DNA of 64,000 nt, taken from Haloactinopolyspora alba (GTDB taxonomy: Bacteria; Actinomycetota; Actinomycetes; Jiangellales; Jiangellaceae). The stretch lies in the NCBI RefSeq assembly GCF_003014555.1, contig NZ_PYGE01000013.1, forward strand, positions 62,001-126,000. Direction: 5' to 3'. Position numbers and translations under genes: made by a program. The notes beneath the pieces are model-generated. The model did not search any database. It worked only from the letters and a program-made list of their open reading frames with translations, and had not been told where the DNA came from. Every line of letters starts with the position of its first letter. Positions within the stretch are counted from its first letter, which is position 1. Below, in pieces: positions 60,401 through 64,000 of the stretch.

Positions 60401-61779
60401 CGGCGGGTTGTCCGCTCGGTGTCGTGCGCCAGCGCCCGCCCGTGCGTGGCGGCCCAGTCGTCGGGTCCGCCGTCGAGAACCGCGAGATCTGTGTGCCCTG
60501 CTCGTTGCAGCAGACTGGCGGCGGTCATGGCGCGTTCGCCGTGTCCGCACGCCACGACCGCGTCGCGTGGGACGTCGTCGGCATGTTCGGCCAGGTCGCC
60601 GAGCTCGATGTGGGCGGCGGCCGGAATGTGGCCCGCGGCGTGTTCGGCGTCCTGTCGTACGTCGAGTACCGGTCGCCCGCCGACGCGCTCGGCGGACAGC
60701 AACTCGATGTGCTGCTGATCGCCACCTGCGGCCGTCCATGCGGGCATACCCCCGGCCAGGTGTCCGGCCAGGCGCTCGTATCCGATCTTCCACGCCTGCC
60801 AGACGATCTCCGTGACGTCCTGGTCCGCGCCGGTGACGAACACCAGCGGCGAGGTGTCCGGGAGCAGCCAGCCCAGCCAGGTCGCGAACTGGGCACGCAG
60901 CGGGATGGAGATCGCGCCGGGAACGTGCCCGGCAGCGAAATCCGCGACCGGCCGGACGTCGACGACGTGGCCGCCCTCGACCCGCACCCCCTCGATCTCG
61001 TCGACCGTGAGCGCGGGCAGAACCGCCGCCACGGTCAGGACCGCGGGACCACGCCGGTTGACTTCGGTCAGCCGGTCGAAATATGCCGGGTAACTGCCGA
61101 GGCCGCCGAGCAGACGGGCGACGAAAGCGTCCTCGTCCGCCTCGGCCAGGAGCGGGTTGGCCTGCTTCTGCGCGCCGATGGTGGACGTCCGTTCGCGACC
61201 GGCGGGCGCCGAGCAGAACGAGCCCGCCCCGTGGGTGGGCCAGACCGCGGCCTCGTCCGGCAGCGTGGCCAGCCGGCGCAGGGAGCGGTACTGCGCACGC
61301 GCCAGTTCTTCGGCCCGGTCCGCGCCGAGGAGGTCGGTGCGTGCGGCCGAGTCGACGATCAGCGACCCACCGGTGAACACGCCCAGTTCACGCACCCCGT
61401 CCAGCAGCAGGAACGACAGGTGCTCATCCGTGTGCCCGGGTGTGGCCAGCGCGCGCAGTGTCAGTCCGCCCAGGTCCGCCTCGTCGGCGTCGGCGAGCGC
61501 GACGTGCGGGAACGCTCGCCGTCCCGCGGCCGAGGCGAGCACCGTGGCGCCGTCGTCGTGACCGAGCTGCACGGCTCCGGACAGGAAATCGGCGTGCAGG
61601 TGGGTGTCGGCGGCGAACCGGAGCGTCAAACCGCGCCGTTCGGCGGCGGCGCGCAAGGCACGGAGGTCGCGGCTGGCATCGACGGCGAGCGCGCTGCCGT
61701 CGCCGAGGTCCACGAGATAGGCGCTGTTACCCAGCCCTTCGTCCACCAGCGGGATCAGGTGTTCGTCAGTGAAACCCAT
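60397..61779 (-). CDS. MBL-fold hydrolase with two rhodanese domains (persulfide dioxygenase-like)
   Basis: A 460-residue protein. Residues 1-240 are a metallo-beta-lactamase-fold domain (THLHADFLSG, TPGHTDEHLSFLL, VWPTHGAGSFCSAP) of the ETHE1/Blh group that oxidises persulfides. Two rhodanese domains follow: the first (VVDVRPVADFAAGHVPGAISIPLRA) lacks the catalytic Cys, and the second has it in VVACGHGERAMT. It forms an operon with the MFS gene and is divergent from cysteine desulfurase across an ArsR-type operator. Confidence 0.93.
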   Translation of the reverse strand: MGFTDEHLIPLVDEGLGNSAYLVDLGDGSALAVDASRDLRALRAAAERRGLTLRFAADTHLHADFLSGAVQLGHDDGATVLASAAGRRAFPHVALADADEADLGGLTLRALATPGHTDEHLSFLLLDGVRELGVFTGGSLIVDSAARTDLLGADRAEELARAQYRSLRRLATLPDEAAVWPTHGAGSFCSAPAGRERTSTIGAQKQANPLLAEADEDAFVARLLGGLGSYPAYFDRLTEVNRRGPAVLTVAAVLPALTVDEIEGVRVEGGHVVDVRPVADFAAGHVPGAISIPLRAQFATWLGWLLPDTSPLVFVTGADQDVTEIVWQAWKIGYERLAGHLAGGMPAWTAAGGDQQHIELLSAERVGGRPVLDVRQDAEHAAGHIPAAAHIELGDLAEHADDVPRDAVVACGHGERAMTAASLLQRAGHTDLAVLDGGPDDWAATHGRALAHDTERTTRR

Positions 61780-61838
61780 CGTGGTCCTCCGAGACTCGTC
61801 GCCTCGCGGTGCCGTCCGCGCGACCGCAACTCATTACA

Positions 61839-61862
61839 ATATTCCATGGATATATGGATTAT
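61839..61862. promoter_or_regulatory. ArsR/SmtB-type operator in the divergent sulfur promoter
   Basis: A 24-bp AT-rich imperfect palindrome (9 of 12 pairs) with the layout ATAtTCCAT-N6-ATGGATTAT lies between the MBL and cysteine desulfurase genes. It fits the ATA..CAT/ATG..TAT pattern of ArsR-family repressors; the ArsR-rhodanese gene is two genes away. Confidence 0.65.
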
Positions 61863-61939
61863 GCTAGTCGCGAGGATGCTGTTTTCCTCTCGAGCCGACC
61901 GACCCGCCGGGCGCACCCGGTGATCGAAGGAGCAGACAC

Positions 61940-63106
61940 GTGAACACCGCCGAACATCCGGCGCTGGCAGACGGGCCCGTCTACCTGGACTACAACGCGA
62001 CCACGCCCGTCGACCCCCGCGTCGTCGACGCGATGTCCCCGTATCTGACGCGGTACTTCGGCAACCCCTCGAGCGACCATGCGTACGGCGCGCCGCCGGG
62101 GGACGCCCTCGACATCGCGCGCGCACAGGTCGGCGCACTGATCGGCGCCGACGCCGGCACGATCGTGTTCACCGGCTCCGGATCGGAGGCCGACCAGCTC
62201 GCGATCCGCGGCGTCGTCCTCGGCGCCGATGTGCGACGGCCGCACGTGATCACTCAGGTCACCGAGCATCCGGCGGTACTCGAGACCTGCCGGTCCCTCG
62301 AGCGCCTGCACGGTGTGCGCGTGACGTACCTGCCGGTCGACACCGACGGTGTCGTCGACCCCTCGCAGCTGGCGGCGGCCCTGACCGACGACACCGTGCT
62401 GGTCACGGTGATGGCCGCCAACAACGAGACCGGCACGCTGCAGCCTGTCCCACAGATCGCCCACATCACCCACGCGCACGGCGCCCTCCTGCACTGCGAT
62501 GCGGCACAGGCGGCCGGGAAGATCCCGGTCGACGTCGCCGAACTCGGCGCGGACCTGCTGACGGTCGTGGGCCACAAGATGTACGCACCGAAGGGCATCG
62601 CCGCGCTCCACGTTGGCGACGGCGTTCGACTCGAACCGGTCATCTACGGCGGCGGGCAGGAGAACGGACGGCGCGGGGGCACCGAGAACGTGGCGCTCGC
62701 CGCCGGGCTGGGGACCGCGGCCCGGCTCGCCGCCGACGAGCTCGGCGACAGTGACGAGCGCATCGACGCGCTGCGTGACCAGTTACTCATGGATCTCTCG
62801 CAGCGGTTGCCCGGCCGGGTCACGGCGAACGCAGCGGGCGCGGCACGGCTGCCCAACACGCTGAGCGTCAGCGTCGAGGGCACCCGCGGGCACCAGCTGC
62901 TCGCCGCCGTGCCCGAAATCGCGGCGTCGACCGGTTCGGCCTGTCACAGCGGGCAGCATTCGCCGTCGCCCGTGCTGGCCGCGATGGGCCTGGAACCCAC
63001 GCGCGCCCTGGCCACGATACGACTGTCGCTGGGCCGCTGGAGCACACCGAAAGACGTCGACACGGCAGCAGCACTGATCGCACGTGCCGCCGCCGTCAGC
63101 AGATGA
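61940..63106 (+). CDS. Cysteine desulfurase family protein
   Basis: A 388-residue PLP enzyme of the NifS/IscS class that moves sulfur from cysteine to a persulfide. Features: YLDYNATTPVDPRVVDAM, GSGSEADQLAI, EHPAVLETC, AANNETGTLQPV, HCDAAQAAGK, VVGHKMYAPKGIAAL (PLP Lys), GGGQENGRRGGTENV and catalytic Cys in STGSACHSG. GTG-free ATG 61940 follows GAAGGAG. It is the first gene of a two-gene unit with the ArsR-rhodanese regulator. Confidence 0.95.
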   Translation: MNTAEHPALADGPVYLDYNATTPVDPRVVDAMSPYLTRYFGNPSSDHAYGAPPGDALDIARAQVGALIGADAGTIVFTGSGSEADQLAIRGVVLGADVRRPHVITQVTEHPAVLETCRSLERLHGVRVTYLPVDTDGVVDPSQLAAALTDDTVLVTVMAANNETGTLQPVPQIAHITHAHGALLHCDAAQAAGKIPVDVAELGADLLTVVGHKMYAPKGIAALHVGDGVRLEPVIYGGGQENGRRGGTENVALAAGLGTAARLAADELGDSDERIDALRDQLLMDLSQRLPGRVTANAAGAARLPNTLSVSVEGTRGHQLLAAVPEIAASTGSACHSGQHSPSPVLAAMGLEPTRALATIRLSLGRWSTPKDVDTAAALIARAAAVSR

Positions 63107-63119
63107 TGAGGAGAAAACC

Positions 63120-63815
63120 ATGGGTGACCGCGCCGCGAAGACGGAACTGTTCGAGCAGTTCGCCCGCGTGGGCAAGGCTCTGGGCAGCGGGAAACGTCTC
63201 GAGCTCCTCGACCTGCTTGCGCAGGGCGAGCGCACGGTGGAGACACTCGCCAAGACAGCCGATCTCGGTGTGACCACGACGTCGGCGCACCTGCAGACAC
63301 TCAAGCAGGCGAACCTGGTCAGCACCCGCCGCGAGGGCGCCAAGGTTCACTACCGGCTCGCAGGTGCCGACGTCGCCGCGCTGTACGCCCTCGTGCGCAC
63401 CGTGGCCAACGAGCACCTGGCCGACGTCGAAGCGGCCCGCGCCACCTACCTGGGCCCGGGCACCGAGGAGGTCACCCGGGCCGAACTGGTCCGTCGTGCC
63501 GAGACCGACGACGTCGTCGTGCTCGACGTCCGGCCGCGCGAAGAGTACGAGGCGGGCCACATCCCGGGCGCGATGTCCGTCCCGGTCGAGGAGCTCGCGG
63601 GCCGCCTCGCCGACATCCCCTCCGACCAGGAGATCGTCGCGTACTGTCGCGGCGCCTACTGCGTCCTCGCCCACGACGCCGTCCGCCTGCTCACCTCGCA
63701 CGGCCGCCGGGCCCGCCGGCTGTCCGACGGCATGCTCGAATGGCGGCTGGCGGATCTTCCCGTGGCCACCGCTCCAGCAGCGGAGGGCGGCACACGTCAG
63801 GCAATCGAGGACTGA
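63120..63815 (+). CDS. ArsR regulator fused to rhodanese
   Basis: A 231-residue protein: an ArsR winged helix (LGSGKRLELLDLLAQGERTVETLAKTADLGVTTTSAHLQTLKQANLVSTRREGAKVHYRL) and a C-terminal rhodanese domain (VVLDVRPREEYEAGHIPGAMSVPVEEL; VAYCRGAYCVLAHDAV with catalytic Cys). Such fusions probably sense persulfides or sulfur transfer through the rhodanese Cys. ATG 63120 has GAGGAG 7 nt upstream. It likely binds the operator at 61839-61862 and controls the divergent sulfur genes. Confidence 0.94.
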   Translation: MGDRAAKTELFEQFARVGKALGSGKRLELLDLLAQGERTVETLAKTADLGVTTTSAHLQTLKQANLVSTRREGAKVHYRLAGADVAALYALVRTVANEHLADVEAARATYLGPGTEEVTRAELVRRAETDDVVVLDVRPREEYEAGHIPGAMSVPVEELAGRLADIPSDQEIVAYCRGAYCVLAHDAVRLLTSHGRRARRLSDGMLEWRLADLPVATAPAAEGGTRQAIED

Positions 63816-63872
63816 CCCGCCCACCAGCATCTCCGTAGTCCTGCAGGCGGCCACCCGTGCGACGATCGCATC

Positions 63873-64000
63873 GTGAACGCAGGTCCCTTCGTGCGTGAGA
63901 TCCGCTTGGATTCGGTGCCGGAGCCGGGCGTGTACCCGTACACGTTGCCGGTGGTACAGGGGCTGGCGCGACACGGTGGGCTGGAGTTGCCGTCGCCGGT
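63873..64000 (+). CDS. AAA family ATPase, 5' part only (cut by window end)
   Basis: GTG 63873 opens a frame reading MNAGPFVREIRLD...YPYTLPVVQGLARHGGLEL to the window edge. This matches the N-terminus of small AAA/ABC-like ATPases (FVREIRL...YPF.LP.V..L), whose Walker A motif would lie just beyond the edge. Confidence 0.7.
   Translation, partial: MNAGPFVREIRLDSVPEPGVYPYTLPVVQGLARHGGLELPSP

Overview
The window is high-GC DNA with GTG/TTG starts, GAGGAG-type ribosome binding sites and many actinobacterial families: a DUF6879/scr1-like regulator trio, a deazaflavin-dependent oxidoreductase, two ClpPs beside a ClgR/PopR-type regulator, and a SigE-family sigma factor. It is chromosomal DNA from an actinomycete. 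I cannot name the genus, and I saw no rRNA, tRNA, CRISPR array or intact insertion sequence.

Layout. 0.1-13 kb: small oxidoreductases, transporters and regulators (aldo/keto reductase, an SDR without its catalytic Tyr/Lys, a zinc-finger/ECF sigma fusion, LysE exporter, solo B3/4 protein, secreted M6-like metalloprotease, LysR/EamA pair, MarR-controlled EamA/NAD-binding operon). 13-17 kb: polysaccharide deacetylase, a two-component system with a GerMN-type lipoprotein, and pterin dehydratase. 17-25 kb: a mosaic stretch with the scr1-like trio, gene debris (a duplicated clgR 5' end joined to a lacI 3' end, a collapsed PIN toxin locus), a SigE-family sigma with a membrane-anchored propeller-like protein, and clgR-clpP-clpP. 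25-34 kb: mostly single genes (lipoprotein, epimerase, PhoD phosphatase, GNAT) plus a VOC/TipA-type MerR operon. A truncated MazF-like gene lies at 3.5 kb.

36-49.8 kb is the centre of the window: a minus-strand RiPP operon. Its order is ABC ATPase, ABC permease, leader-binding E1-like protein, three precursor peptides, YcaO cyclodehydratase, SagB-type dehydrogenase, LanB-type glutamyl-transfer dehydratase, thiopeptide-type (SpaB_C) protein, PqqD-M50 membrane protease and a small membrane protein. Most junctions overlap by 1-11 nt. Each precursor has an acidic LE.xTFExxxI leader and a 29-30 residue core made only of Cys, Ser, Thr and Gly, with exactly 8 Cys. The enzymes predict a heavily azole- and dehydroalanine-modified product. 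Only one SpaB_C-type protein is present, so a goadsporin-like linear product and a pyridine-containing thiopeptide are both open. A strong hairpin separates precursors from enzymes. A P450 with a divergent TetR lies just past the operon's 3' end.

50-64 kb: haloalkane-dehalogenase-like hydrolase divergent from a CGNR regulator; MFS exporter divergent from an ArsR-like regulator; a very large secreted PHP/calcineurin/GLUG protein interrupted by a 1-nt frameshift; a sulfur/persulfide island (MFS, MBL-rhodanese, cysteine desulfurase, ArsR-rhodanese) around an ArsR-type operator; and the start of an AAA ATPase cut by the window edge.
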